Assembly: GCA_030426875.1 (NCBI GenBank)
Contig: JAUHXI010000051.1
Coordinates: 1 to 8,640 of the forward strand
Length of the DNA: 8,640 nucleotides
Origin: a bacterium
GTDB lineage: Bacteria > Patescibacteriota > Gracilibacteria > UM-FILTER-43-11
Direction of reading: 5' to 3'
Shown: piece by piece, positions 1 to 6,028 of the stretch
Position numbering within the stretch: the stretch's first letter is position 1
Layout: the number at the start of each line of letters is the position of its first letter
The notes under the pieces: generated by a model
Databases searched by the model: none
What the model saw: only the letters and a program-made list of their open reading frames with translations
What the model was told of the DNA's origin: nothing
Made by a program: the position numbers and the translations under genes

Positions 1-91
1 CTCGGGGAGGGTGCCTAAGGTAAAACCATTGATTGGGATGAAGTCGTAACAAGGTATCCGTAGGAGAACCTGCGGATGGATCACCTCCTTT
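1..91 (+). rRNA. 16S ribosomal RNA, 3' end (partial)
   Basis: This is the end of helix 44 and the 3' tail of small-subunit rRNA. The diagnostic universal block AAGTCGTAACAAGGTA lies at 41-56, the helix 45 region runs through 57-80, and the terminal GGATCACCTCCTT with the anti-Shine-Dalgarno core CCTCC is at 78-90. The mature 3' end is placed near base 91 by analogy with E. coli, where one base follows CCTCCTT. The gene begins before the window. Helix 45 has the form TATCCGTAGGAGAACCTGCGGATGGA rather than the proteobacterial GCCGTAGG...CGGCTGGA; this hints at a candidate-phylum lineage but does not fix the taxonomy. Confidence 0.97.
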
Positions 92-98
92 TAAGGAG
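85..98 (+). promoter_or_regulatory. SD-like complement directly after the 16S anti-SD
   Basis: CTCCTT (85-90), which contains the anti-SD, is followed after two bases by AAGGAG (93-98), its exact complement. A two-base loop is too tight, but CTCCT/AGGAG with a four-base loop can form in the precursor RNA. This would hide the anti-SD until the 3' trailer is removed. Similar complements follow 16S in other bacteria; the role here is inference. Confidence 0.55.
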
Positions 99-105
99 AT
101 AACAA

Positions 106-134
106 GTGAATTAAACGCTAATGTTTAATATCAC
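106..134 (+). repeat. Hairpin in the 16S 3' trailer
   Basis: GTGAATTAAAC (106-116) pairs with GTTTAATATCAC (123-134) across a six-base loop, with one bulged A around position 130. This gives about 11 base pairs, mostly A-T. It starts 15 bases after the mature 16S end and could guide precursor processing. It has no U-tract, so it is not itself a terminator. Confidence 0.5.
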
Positions 135-148
135 TGATGGTCGTTACT

Positions 149-196
149 CTAGACTTTTAATTCTGTACTGCATTCTTTGTGCAAATTGCTAGACTT
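149..196 (+). repeat. Direct repeat CTAGACTT in the rRNA trailer
   Basis: The octamer CTAGACTT occurs at 149-156 and again at 189-196, the second copy directly before the terminator stem. Two copies of an octamer within 50 bases is suggestive at most. It does not match the usual boxA antitermination sequence. No function is assigned. Confidence 0.3.
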
Positions 197-197
197 G

Positions 198-225
198 AAA
201 ACCCTTTTCTTTTAAAAGGGTTTTT
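198..225 (+). terminator. Intrinsic terminator of the 16S transcript
   Basis: AAAACCCTTTT (198-208) and AAAAGGGTTTT (214-224) form a perfect 11-bp stem with a five-base loop, followed by TTGCTTTTAT as the U-rich tail. The A-tract on the 5' side means it could also work in the reverse direction. It sits about 107 bases after the 16S end, with no tRNA or 23S between, so the 16S transcript appears to end here. Confidence 0.85.
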
Positions 226-276
226 GCTTTTATCTAAAAAGAGGGATAAAAAAATAGCCTCCTGAGTGACTCTATA

Positions 277-287
277 TATGATACAAT
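277..287 (+). promoter_or_regulatory. Possible -10 region for the 159-aa gene
   Basis: Overlapping -10-like hexamers TATGAT (277-282) and TACAAT (282-287) lie 26-36 bases before the ATG at 313. No convincing -35 is visible at 16-18 bases upstream. A promoter is expected because the 16S terminator at 198-225 separates this gene from the rRNA transcript, but the site itself is weak. Confidence 0.3.
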
Positions 288-312
288 TGCCTTATTAAGT
301 AATCTAGTCAAA

Positions 313-792
313 ATGGGCTTCTTCTTTGATGATAACTTGGTATACATTGAAAAAAAGAAATATAAATGTTATCTCATTTCACAAAAAAACCTTTCTGATT
401 GGTACCTTGAACCAAAGCTACTCGATAAAGCATGGCTTAAAAAAGCGAGTTTATATGGCCTTGGTGCTGTGAGAGATGTGTGTCTGACGGTGGGCATTAA
501 ATGTGATGATTCCCCCATTCTTAAGGCGATGATTTACACGAAGTTATTAGATGGATTTTTGGGTCCAGACCCACTTAAAGAAGTTGATGAAGTTTATGTG
601 TCCCAGTTGATTGAAGAGGCTAAAAAACAAGGGTGGCCGAATAAAGAAAACTTGGTCATTAAAATGAAGGAAGTATTCCAAGGCACTCAAAAACCCACAT
701 TGGTAGCTTTATCCAATATGAATGCTGACATTGAATATGAAAATATAGATCAGCCCGTAATCATTTGGAAAAAGGAAAGTTCATCAGAATAA
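313..792 (+). CDS. Hypothetical protein, 159 aa
   Basis: I do not recognise this family. The product is soluble-looking, with no signal peptide or membrane segment and mixed charge. The N-terminal third is lysine- and aromatic-rich (residues 11-48) and a helical, charged stretch runs over about 90-122. Cysteines at 19, 57 and 64 do not form a clear metal-binding pair. ATG at 313 is the first ATG after an in-frame stop at 247-249; no Shine-Dalgarno precedes it. It stands alone after the 16S terminator and converges on the potassium-channel gene with only 11 bases between the stop codons and no terminator there. It is called real because it is open for 480 bases, fills the gap between well-supported features and has a plausible amino-acid composition. 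The function is unknown. Confidence 0.65.
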   Translation: MGFFFDDNLVYIEKKKYKCYLISQKNLSDWYLEPKLLDKAWLKKASLYGLGAVRDVCLTVGIKCDDSPILKAMIYTKLLDGFLGPDPLKEVDEVYVSQLIEEAKKQGWPNKENLVIKMKEVFQGTQKPTLVALSNMNADIEYENIDQPVIIWKKESSSE

Positions 793-803
793 GGGGAAAA
801 CAA

Positions 804-1385
804 CTAGCTTCTTAAAGCTGCCTCCATTCGCCTCTCTACCGCATGAAGCTCTTGGTCATGAGTAGAAAGCTCTTTTTCCTGAACTTTGTTCAACCTAGAC
901 TCAGCATTCAATTTGCGGCGCTGAATTAAGAGTTCTTTTTTTTGATCCTCAATGGCCTTGAGCTGCTTATTAAAAATATTTTTTTGCTTATCTAGGTTAA
1001 TCTCCTGCCCCTTTAACTCAGCCCGTTGTTTTTTTAGCTTACGTTCGGCCGCATCAATCTCAGCCTCTTGTTGCCGCTGCTTGTATTCAATACGATGTAT
1101 CTTGCTATAAACCTTCTGCATTTGAGCCTTGGCAATGAACGAAAAAGCATATAAAACAAAAGGAATAATAGAAAGGGCGTACAGTATAGTAAAGGTTTTA
1201 CTGAGAGCAGTAGTCGGCGTAAAATCTCCATAACCAACCGTTGTGGCAGTCATGGTGACAAAATAAAAAGAATCAATAATAGACCACCCCTCAGCAAGGC
1301 TAAAAACAATGGTTCCAAGGGCTAAAACCCCAAAAATTGCACCAATCAGGAGTAGGACATCTTGTTTGAGTTGTTTTTTAGACAT
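804..1385 (-). CDS. Two-helix potassium channel with C-terminal coiled coil
   Basis: This is a pore-forming subunit of a K+ channel in the cytoplasmic membrane, of the Ion_trans_2 (two-transmembrane) type, 193 aa. The first membrane helix is about residues 9-31 and the pore helix about 36-48. The selectivity filter TTVGYGD spans 48-54, and the second helix is about 62-85. The filter matches the K+-channel signature exactly, so ion selectivity is well supported. There is no S1-S4 voltage sensor and no RCK/TrkA-N regulatory domain. Residues about 93-190 are instead almost entirely charged and glutamine-rich with heptad spacing, a long cytoplasmic coiled coil likely to help the tetramer assemble or gate. 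The start is ATG with an A/T-rich leader and no Shine-Dalgarno. The gene follows the phosphotransferase gene on the same strand but has its own promoter (1432-1460). K+ leak or osmotic homeostasis is the likely role, by inference from the family. Confidence 0.92.
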   Translation of the reverse strand: MSKKQLKQDVLLLIGAIFGVLALGTIVFSLAEGWSIIDSFYFVTMTATTVGYGDFTPTTALSKTFTILYALSIIPFVLYAFSFIAKAQMQKVYSKIHRIEYKQRQQEAEIDAAERKLKKQRAELKGQEINLDKQKNIFNKQLKAIEDQKKELLIQRRKLNAESRLNKVQEKELSTHDQELHAVERRMEAALRS

Positions 1386-1431
1386 GGATTAAATTTAGAG
1401 TTTTAAAGCATTTAAAAATTGACCTTTTATA

Positions 1432-1460
1432 ATTTTAACATAATTATGTTATATTGTAAA
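1432..1460 (-). promoter_or_regulatory. Promoter of the potassium-channel gene
   Basis: Read on the minus strand, TTTACA (1460-1455) and TAAAAT (1437-1432) are separated by exactly 17 bases, a good sigma-70-type match. The predicted start of transcription is near 1425, giving a leader of about 40 bases before the ATG at 1385. The spacer is occupied by a palindrome. Confidence 0.65.
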
Positions 1461-1465
1461 CAATA
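1436..1465. repeat. Two adjacent dyads overlapping the channel promoter
   Basis: TAACATAATTATGTTA (1436-1451) is a perfect 16-bp palindrome lying between the -10 and -35 hexamers. It is followed directly by TATTGTAAACAATA (1452-1465), an inverted repeat of TATTGT/ACAATA around AA, which covers the -35. The layout resembles a repressor operator. The region is very A/T-rich, so chance palindromes are more likely than usual. Confidence 0.45.
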
Positions 1466-1483
1466 ATATAGGAAAAACATACA

Positions 1484-1503
1484 CATCTTCTTATAAGTAG
1501 ATG
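1484..1503. repeat. Imperfect 20-bp palindrome after the phosphotransferase gene
   Basis: CATCTTCTTATAAGTAGATG is symmetric except for one mismatched pair (positions 6 and 15). It lies about 25 bases beyond the stop codon at 1529 on the minus strand; a T5 run follows several bases later. It could be a weak transcript end or a protein-binding site. It is not a standard terminator. Confidence 0.35.
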
Positions 1504-1528
1504 ATTAACCGGGGAGCACAAAAGAAGG

Positions 1529-3535
1529 TTAAACGTTTTTTACCACACCCTTTTCCCCATCCATCTCAACCAAATCCCCTATTTCAGCCCCATTTCTCAG
1601 GTGGAAGTTAGTGACAACTGGCAATCCCCTCTCCCGAGCCACAATGGCCAAATGAGACAGTAAACCACCTGTCTCAGAAACAATCCCTTCAATCTCAGGA
1701 AAATATTGCGTGAGCTCAGGGGGTAACGTTTTGGTATAGAGAATTTTCCTTCCCCTTATTTTATAAACATCCTCAGCTCGAACCAATTTTCCGACCGCTA
1801 CGCCGGGTGAAAGACCTTGATTTTCAGCAACCTCAGATTCAATAAAGTTTCCAGTCAGGCGCTGTGGGAAGGTGAATACACTGAATATCTCATATTCCTT
1901 TTTTCGTTTTTTACACATTTCTTCATCAAATTTACCTATTTTTAGCTCCTGCAAGGTTAAAAAATAGATATTTTTAAGGTCTTTAAAATCCTTCTCTTTT
2001 GCCATTTCAAATAACACTCCTCGAAGCTCGTTCACGAGCTTCACTGTCAACCAACGCCCCATCTCACGCATCTGTTGCCAAAACTTAGCGTCAGCAATGA
2101 ATTTTTTGAGATAGTTTTTTTTAAAATCAGACAAAGCCTCCCACTGTTTTTTAGTAGAAGAGGAGTTTATCCAAAGATTGGTCATTAAAAAATCAGTGTC
2201 ATCATCAATATCAAGGGAGTTTCCCTTTAAATTCTTGAGTGAAAAATGAATGCTTTCAAATATTTCAGGATCTAGAAAGAGTGTTTTTGGAAGGCTCAAC
2301 ACTTCTAAAACACTGATTATTTCTCGTTTCAAAATCTGTTCTAATTTTCCAATCACCTTAACACTGAGTAAATTGATCTCAAAAATAATCTGGTAATCTA
2401 CCAAAAAAGCATCGACCACCTTTTTCAAGGTTAAACTTGAATCATTACGTTGCAGTGCACCCTTTAAATTCTCCAATAAACGGATCTTATCCCCTTTTAG
2501 GGTAGAAAGACCCCAAAGGTTCTTAACCGTGCGTAAAAACCCTCTCGAAAGCTGAATCTTAGGGGGTAAATGTGCCTCAGAATAAGAATATGCAGGCAAT
2601 AATGAATGAAGTTCTTTGTTTTTATCAACATACAACTCATTTCCAATGATTTTAAAAAAATGAGTGTTAGAATAATGAATCGATTGACGCTGATAAACCT
2701 GATCCACCGGACCATTTTTAGCGTAAACCCTCTCCAATAAACTCATTGTCAACGGCTTGGGGCGAGGGGCAATTTCAGAGATTTCATTCTTCTCAAAAAA
2801 GTAGTTTTGTGAAGGTGGCAAAAGAGTCTCCAGCCTTACAATCTCTTTGAACTGTGCCTGAGAAATAGTGGTGATAGGACGGGTTTGAAGGAGGTAGAGC
2901 TGTCCATCTTTGAGGCACCATTCAATGTCTTGAGGAAATTGAAAATGGGCTTCAATAGCCTTAAAGACCTCAATTTGATCTTTGCTGAGAGGTGAATGAG
3001 TGGGTGGAGTTTCATGATGATAAAAGGTAATTTTTTCAGGGGTTATTTTTCCCGAAACCAAGGCTTCACCCTGTCCCTTATGATATTCCATCACCATCTC
3101 TCGACCAGGAGAAGGGTTTCGGGTGAAGGTCACCCCTGAAAAATCAGGTTCAATGTATTGCTGAATGAGGATTGAGAATTGATTCAAAAAACCCATTTGA
3201 TCAGCCTTCTGAATGACCTTTTGAATGGCATCAGGTAAATTTTCAGGCATCACCTGAACCTCAGTGTGAAATTGTCCGGCAAAGGATTGATTTTGACCAT
3301 CCTCGACCAAAGCGGAGGAACGTACAGCGTAAGTGGAGGAAGGGAGTTTTTCTTTTATTTTCTCAGAAACCTCCCTCCTTAACTCACTACTTTTAATCAA
3401 GGCTGGAATATCAGAGGTTGGAATGGCTAAAAATGGAGGTATTTCAAATCCCAACTCAGATAATTTCACCAAATTTAAGGTCTTGAAACCAATTTCATTT
3501 CTACCAACTTTGATTTGATTAGTATTTAATAGCAC
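1529..3535 (-). CDS. PEP synthase / pyruvate phosphate dikinase-like phosphotransferase
   Basis: The 668-aa product has an N-terminal PPDK-type ATP-grasp domain and a C-terminal phosphohistidine swivelling domain. The nucleotide-binding part shows the family's opening motif (GFKTLNL, 16-22, then IPPF), YAVRSSA (69-75) with ED at 78-79, SFAGQ (84-88), SGVTFTRNP (133-141), DIEW (203-206) and LLQTRP (215-220). The swivelling domain (about 575-668) carries the phosphoacceptor histidine in GGLLSHLAIVARERGLP, His628. Between them, about 230-570, lies a helix-rich segment I cannot assign. The C-terminal PEP/pyruvate-binding TIM barrel of true PEP synthase is absent, so the order resembles rifampicin phosphotransferase-type enzymes, which phosphorylate other acceptors. 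The acceptor here is unknown. The start is GTG, with an in-frame stop four codons upstream (3542-3544) and no clear Shine-Dalgarno. It lies 37 bases after the small membrane-protein gene, probably in one operon. Confidence 0.9.
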   Translation of the reverse strand: MLLNTNQIKVGRNEIGFKTLNLVKLSELGFEIPPFLAIPTSDIPALIKSSELRREVSEKIKEKLPSSTYAVRSSALVEDGQNQSFAGQFHTEVQVMPENLPDAIQKVIQKADQMGFLNQFSILIQQYIEPDFSGVTFTRNPSPGREMVMEYHKGQGEALVSGKITPEKITFYHHETPPTHSPLSKDQIEVFKAIEAHFQFPQDIEWCLKDGQLYLLQTRPITTISQAQFKEIVRLETLLPPSQNYFFEKNEISEIAPRPKPLTMSLLERVYAKNGPVDQVYQRQSIHYSNTHFFKIIGNELYVDKNKELHSLLPAYSYSEAHLPPKIQLSRGFLRTVKNLWGLSTLKGDKIRLLENLKGALQRNDSSLTLKKVVDAFLVDYQIIFEINLLSVKVIGKLEQILKREIISVLEVLSLPKTLFLDPEIFESIHFSLKNLKGNSLDIDDDTDFLMTNLWINSSSTKKQWEALSDFKKNYLKKFIADAKFWQQMREMGRWLTVKLVNELRGVLFEMAKEKDFKDLKNIYFLTLQELKIGKFDEEMCKKRKKEYEIFSVFTFPQRLTGNFIESEVAENQGLSPGVAVGKLVRAEDVYKIRGRKILYTKTLPPELTQYFPEIEGIVSETGGLLSHLAIVARERGLPVVTNFHLRNGAEIGDLVEMDGEKGVVKNV

Positions 3536-3572
3536 TTTCTTTTAAGTGATGATTTCAGACAACTAATTTTGT

Positions 3573-3932
3573 TCACACTCCGGCTGAACGGGGGCCAAGA
3601 CAAGCTCCAAAATCATCACAATAAACCTGTTGCTGAGCTCGATCTTGGTAGTATTGATTCAAATAATAAGCTCCCAAACCTGCCACAAGAATCGCCACAA
3701 TCACTCCCACTATCCAATAAACCTTCTTGCTAATCGTTGCCATTCTAGTTTTGATAAATTGATAGCCCGTGGTTAAAATAGCCAACAGAAAGACTAAGCC
3801 AATGCTAAAAAAATTACCGATTTGAGACGCAATTTGAATGATGAATTCTGGAGGGGGTACCGCATGAGCACTTTTGGAAGACAGCACTACAAGCATCATT
3901 GAGACTATGAATGTGATTTTGATTTTTTTCAT
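3573..3932 (-). CDS. Small exported protein with two membrane helices, 119 aa
   Basis: This is an envelope protein of unknown function. From ATG at 3932 it begins MKKIKITFIVSMMLVVLSSK and has a Sec signal peptide ending in SAHA (cleavage after about residue 24). It then has membrane helices at about 40-60 and 71-91 joined by a short basic loop, and a polar tail with Cys105 and Cys111 that could form a disulfide. A longer reading from GTG at 3962 is possible, but it would put ten residues before the signal peptide and start at or upstream of the predicted transcription start (about 3960), so ATG is preferred. The signal-plus-two-helices topology at this size recalls VirB2/TrbC-type pilins, but no sequence motif supports that and no secretion genes are near. 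It has its own promoter and lies 37 bases ahead of the phosphotransferase gene. Confidence 0.75.
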   Translation of the reverse strand: MKKIKITFIVSMMLVVLSSKSAHAVPPPEFIIQIASQIGNFFSIGLVFLLAILTTGYQFIKTRMATISKKVYWIVGVIVAILVAGLGAYYLNQYYQDRAQQQVYCDDFGACLGPRSAGV

Positions 3933-3966
3933 TTTTATTTTTTCTGAAGATGTCACAGTCACGGTA

Positions 3967-3995
3967 AGATTACTCTTGGTTGACTAGGTTGGCAA
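3967..3995 (-). promoter_or_regulatory. Promoter of the membrane-protein/phosphotransferase operon
   Basis: On the minus strand TTGCCA (3995-3990) and TAATCT (3972-3967) are separated by 17 bases. Transcription would start near 3960, about 28 bases before the ATG at 3932. It lies just downstream of the VWA-gene terminator, as expected for a new transcription unit. Confidence 0.55.
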
Positions 3996-4019
3996 ATGGC
4001 AAATTGAATTCTTCCACTA

Positions 4020-4055
4020 AAAAGAAGGTGACATTCGCGAATGTCACCTTCTTTT
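4020..4055 (-). terminator. Perfect 36-bp palindrome, terminator of the VWA gene
   Basis: The two 18-base arms are fully complementary, from AAAAGAAGGTGACATTCG to its reverse complement, meeting at CGCG. In RNA this forms a long stem with a tight loop, G-C rich towards the middle. On the minus strand it begins four bases after the VWA stop codon and ends in CTTCTTTTTAG, a U-tract. The symmetric A/T ends would allow termination of plus-strand transcripts as well. Confidence 0.85.
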
Positions 4056-4059
4056 CCTA

Positions 4060-5847
4060 TTACGCTTCGAATAATAATTCCATCAATTCCAATTCCTGCT
4101 TCAAAGTATCATCCTCAAGCACTTCCATTTCAGCTTCAAAATACCCCATAAAATCTGAGATCATTTCCTGGTACTCAGAAGAAACCTTTAAATCAATCGA
4201 TTGCCTTTCCCACTCGCTGTATTCTGGGAAAAATGGAGGAGGAAGGATGCCAATTTCATAGTCCATCACAGGTGCTATGGGTTTGTCATTCTGGTAAGAA
4301 ATCCGTTCATCTTGAGTCCAATTCTTCATCAAATTGACGTAGCGAGTGAGTAGAATCCCCTTTCGAATACCGTCGTTATCAAAGTGTTCAGGCTCATAAT
4401 CCTCGATTCTAATTTCAACTTCCTCACCGCCCTGGTTTCCAGAGCGGTCTTCAAAAGTAGTCTTAAGTGTGAGCACATCTTCATCACCCGTTTGTTTTAA
4501 TTTGAGGATGATGACTCCCCCTCGCATCTCTCCATCTTCTTGCTTGGAGGGGAAGAGGGTGTTGATTTTCATGATCTCACCCGTGGCCGGGTCGACAGTT
4601 GGCGATCCGTAAACAGCTTCAATGTCGTATCCTGGTGCGTCTAATTTCAACTCTAAATCAAATACAAGTGGCGTGACCATGAATTCAAATTCATCGTCCA
4701 TCCGCGTTTTAAATTCGCTGGGAGAATGGACAGCGTAATAATTAGCCCCTCGAACCTTGCCAATTTCTTCCACGAGCTCGGTGTTGAAATCGACTCCAAT
4801 TCCAATGAAGGTAGTTGAAACACCATCATCTGCATTACCCTCAACCATGCCCAGCAAGCTTCTTTCAGAATAATCACCCGTATTTGGCATCGCATCGGTC
4901 AAAAAAATGATGCGATTTTCGTACTCTTCGGGGTCAGCATCCAAAAATTCTTCAAATAACTCAGTCCCCTTCTCCATTCCAGCCTCCATATTAGTTCCAC
5001 CGTGTTCTTCTAGATCAAGGATATGATCAGCAATGGATTCCATATCTGTTTCGGCAACTGAACTGAGCGGCTTGGCCAAGTAAGCATCATCGTCAAACAC
5101 CACCATGCCAAAGCGATCATCCTCATTCAAGTGATCCAGCAGGCCAACCACCGATTCGTTAGCAACCTCCATTTTTTCTTTATTCCAATCGTCCTCTCGC
5201 TCACCTTCTTCAAAGAGTGGAACTTCAACTCCCCCATCATAATGATACTGATCAAACGGTGAACCCATGGAGCCACTGATGTCCAAAACGACAACAAGAT
5301 TGAGTTTTTTTCGCTCAAAATCAGATTCTTTTAGGCCAGAATTCAAACCCACTTGAAGGTAGTGCTCTGGCTCCCCAGAGAGGGGGTCTTCAGAAAGCGC
5401 ATAACTATAAGAGGGGCAAAAAAGTTCATCACACTCCTCAGTCTGACCGGTATCGAAGTAATAGTCATAAAAAATGCCTTCGTGAGTGATGTCTGTGGGG
5501 AGTGGAAGGTAACCGTTTTCGATGTTTTCTCTGAAATTTGCGACATCTTTGGCACCTCCAACCGAGAAGCCGAGATCTGACTCGGCCTCAACCGCCATAT
5601 CCATAGCAGCCTGAGGTGCATATGAAGAGGTGGTCGTGGCACCCCCTCCAAAAAAAGAACCTCCACCACCACTAGTGGGGTACTCTGCTGAATTGTAGTT
5701 ATATTCAAACTCCCAGTCATCCACTTTCACCACTTGCTCATCATCCTCAATTGGAGTGGGACCACTTATTTGACCGTCACAACTGGCTAAAAGTATGACC
5801 ATGAAGGCGGTCAGGCCGATGGAGAAAGGTTTTTTATTTGTTTTCAT
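4060..5847 (-). CDS. VWA-domain lipoprotein, YfbK-like
   Basis: This is a 595-aa surface or periplasmic lipoprotein, probably binding a protein partner through a metal ion. Residues 1-23 are a lipoprotein signal peptide with lipobox LLASC, so Cys23 would be acylated. A low-complexity linker follows, including GGGG at 60-63 and GGG at 67-69. Residues about 93-135 (FSVGGAKDVANFRENIENGY onward to YDYYFDTG) resemble the N-terminal domain found in front of the VWA domain in E. coli YfbK-type proteins. The VWA domain spans about 183-385 with a complete metal-ion-dependent adhesion site: DISGS at 189-193, Thr285 in GGTN, and Asp318 in LTDAMP. The C-terminal part (about 390-595) is beta-rich then acidic and helical, with no recognised domain. 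The protein is strongly acidic overall. The start is ATG with no Shine-Dalgarno. It forms a single-gene unit between a divergent neighbour and its own terminator. Confidence 0.9.
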   Translation of the reverse strand: MKTNKKPFSIGLTAFMVILLASCDGQISGPTPIEDDEQVVKVDDWEFEYNYNSAEYPTSGGGGSFFGGGATTTSSYAPQAAMDMAVEAESDLGFSVGGAKDVANFRENIENGYLPLPTDITHEGIFYDYYFDTGQTEECDELFCPSYSYALSEDPLSGEPEHYLQVGLNSGLKESDFERKKLNLVVVLDISGSMGSPFDQYHYDGGVEVPLFEEGEREDDWNKEKMEVANESVVGLLDHLNEDDRFGMVVFDDDAYLAKPLSSVAETDMESIADHILDLEEHGGTNMEAGMEKGTELFEEFLDADPEEYENRIIFLTDAMPNTGDYSERSLLGMVEGNADDGVSTTFIGIGVDFNTELVEEIGKVRGANYYAVHSPSEFKTRMDDEFEFMVTPLVFDLELKLDAPGYDIEAVYGSPTVDPATGEIMKINTLFPSKQEDGEMRGGVIILKLKQTGDEDVLTLKTTFEDRSGNQGGEEVEIRIEDYEPEHFDNDGIRKGILLTRYVNLMKNWTQDERISYQNDKPIAPVMDYEIGILPPPFFPEYSEWERQSIDLKVSSEYQEMISDFMGYFEAEMEVLEDDTLKQELELMELLFEA

Positions 5848-5879
5848 GTGTACTTGATTAGAAAGTAATACCTATTTAT

Positions 5880-5907
5880 TTTATACGCTGGGCCGAAGCG
5901 AAAGTAA
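5880..5907 (-). promoter_or_regulatory. Probable promoter of the VWA lipoprotein gene
   Basis: On the minus strand TATAAA (5885-5880, within TATAAAAT) is preceded at 16 bases by TTACTT (5907-5902); TTGTTA (5910-5905) is an alternative -35 at 19 bases. The start would be near 5871, about 24 bases before the ATG. The -10 is good and the -35 is weak. Confidence 0.4.
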
Positions 5908-5966
5908 CAAGAAAATTTTTGAATGGGAATCAATCATTAAATATTTTTAAAATTATAAGAATTAAG

Positions 5967-5994
5967 TTTACAAAAAAAAATAAAGTGCTATATT
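5967..5994 (+). promoter_or_regulatory. Probable promoter of the 289-aa gene
   Basis: TTTACA (5967-5972) and TATATT (5989-5994) are separated by 16 bases that include a run of eight A. A second -10-like TACAAT follows at 5995-6000. The predicted start lies roughly 25 bases before the ATG at 6029. Together with the VWA promoter this makes the 181-base gap a divergent promoter region. Confidence 0.5.
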
Positions 5995-6028
5995 TACAAT
6001 CTTCACAAAAGAATTAATTAAACTGAAA

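Noticed and set aside
91..312. tRNA genes in the 16S spacer
   Set aside because: I found no cloverleaf, no TTCGA-type T-loop and no CCA-adjacent acceptor pairing; the region holds only hairpins and a terminator.
3573..3932. Call of the small membrane protein as a type IV secretion pilin (VirB2/TrbC)
   Set aside because: Only the topology agrees; no conserved pilin residues and no neighbouring secretion genes are present.
3933..3962. GTG at 3962 as the start of the small membrane protein (129 aa)
   Set aside because: It would place ten polar residues before a clean signal peptide and lies at or above the predicted transcription start; ATG at 3932 fits both better.
5343..5720. Alternative reading frames inside the VWA gene and similar nested frames elsewhere (1034-1237, 2497-2715, 3333-3518, 3980-4261, 4653-4895, 5127-5318, 5353-5580, 5968-6240, 6891-7115, 7579-7878)
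   Set aside because: Each lies wholly or mostly inside a well-supported gene in another frame or strand, and none shows a domain or sensible composition.
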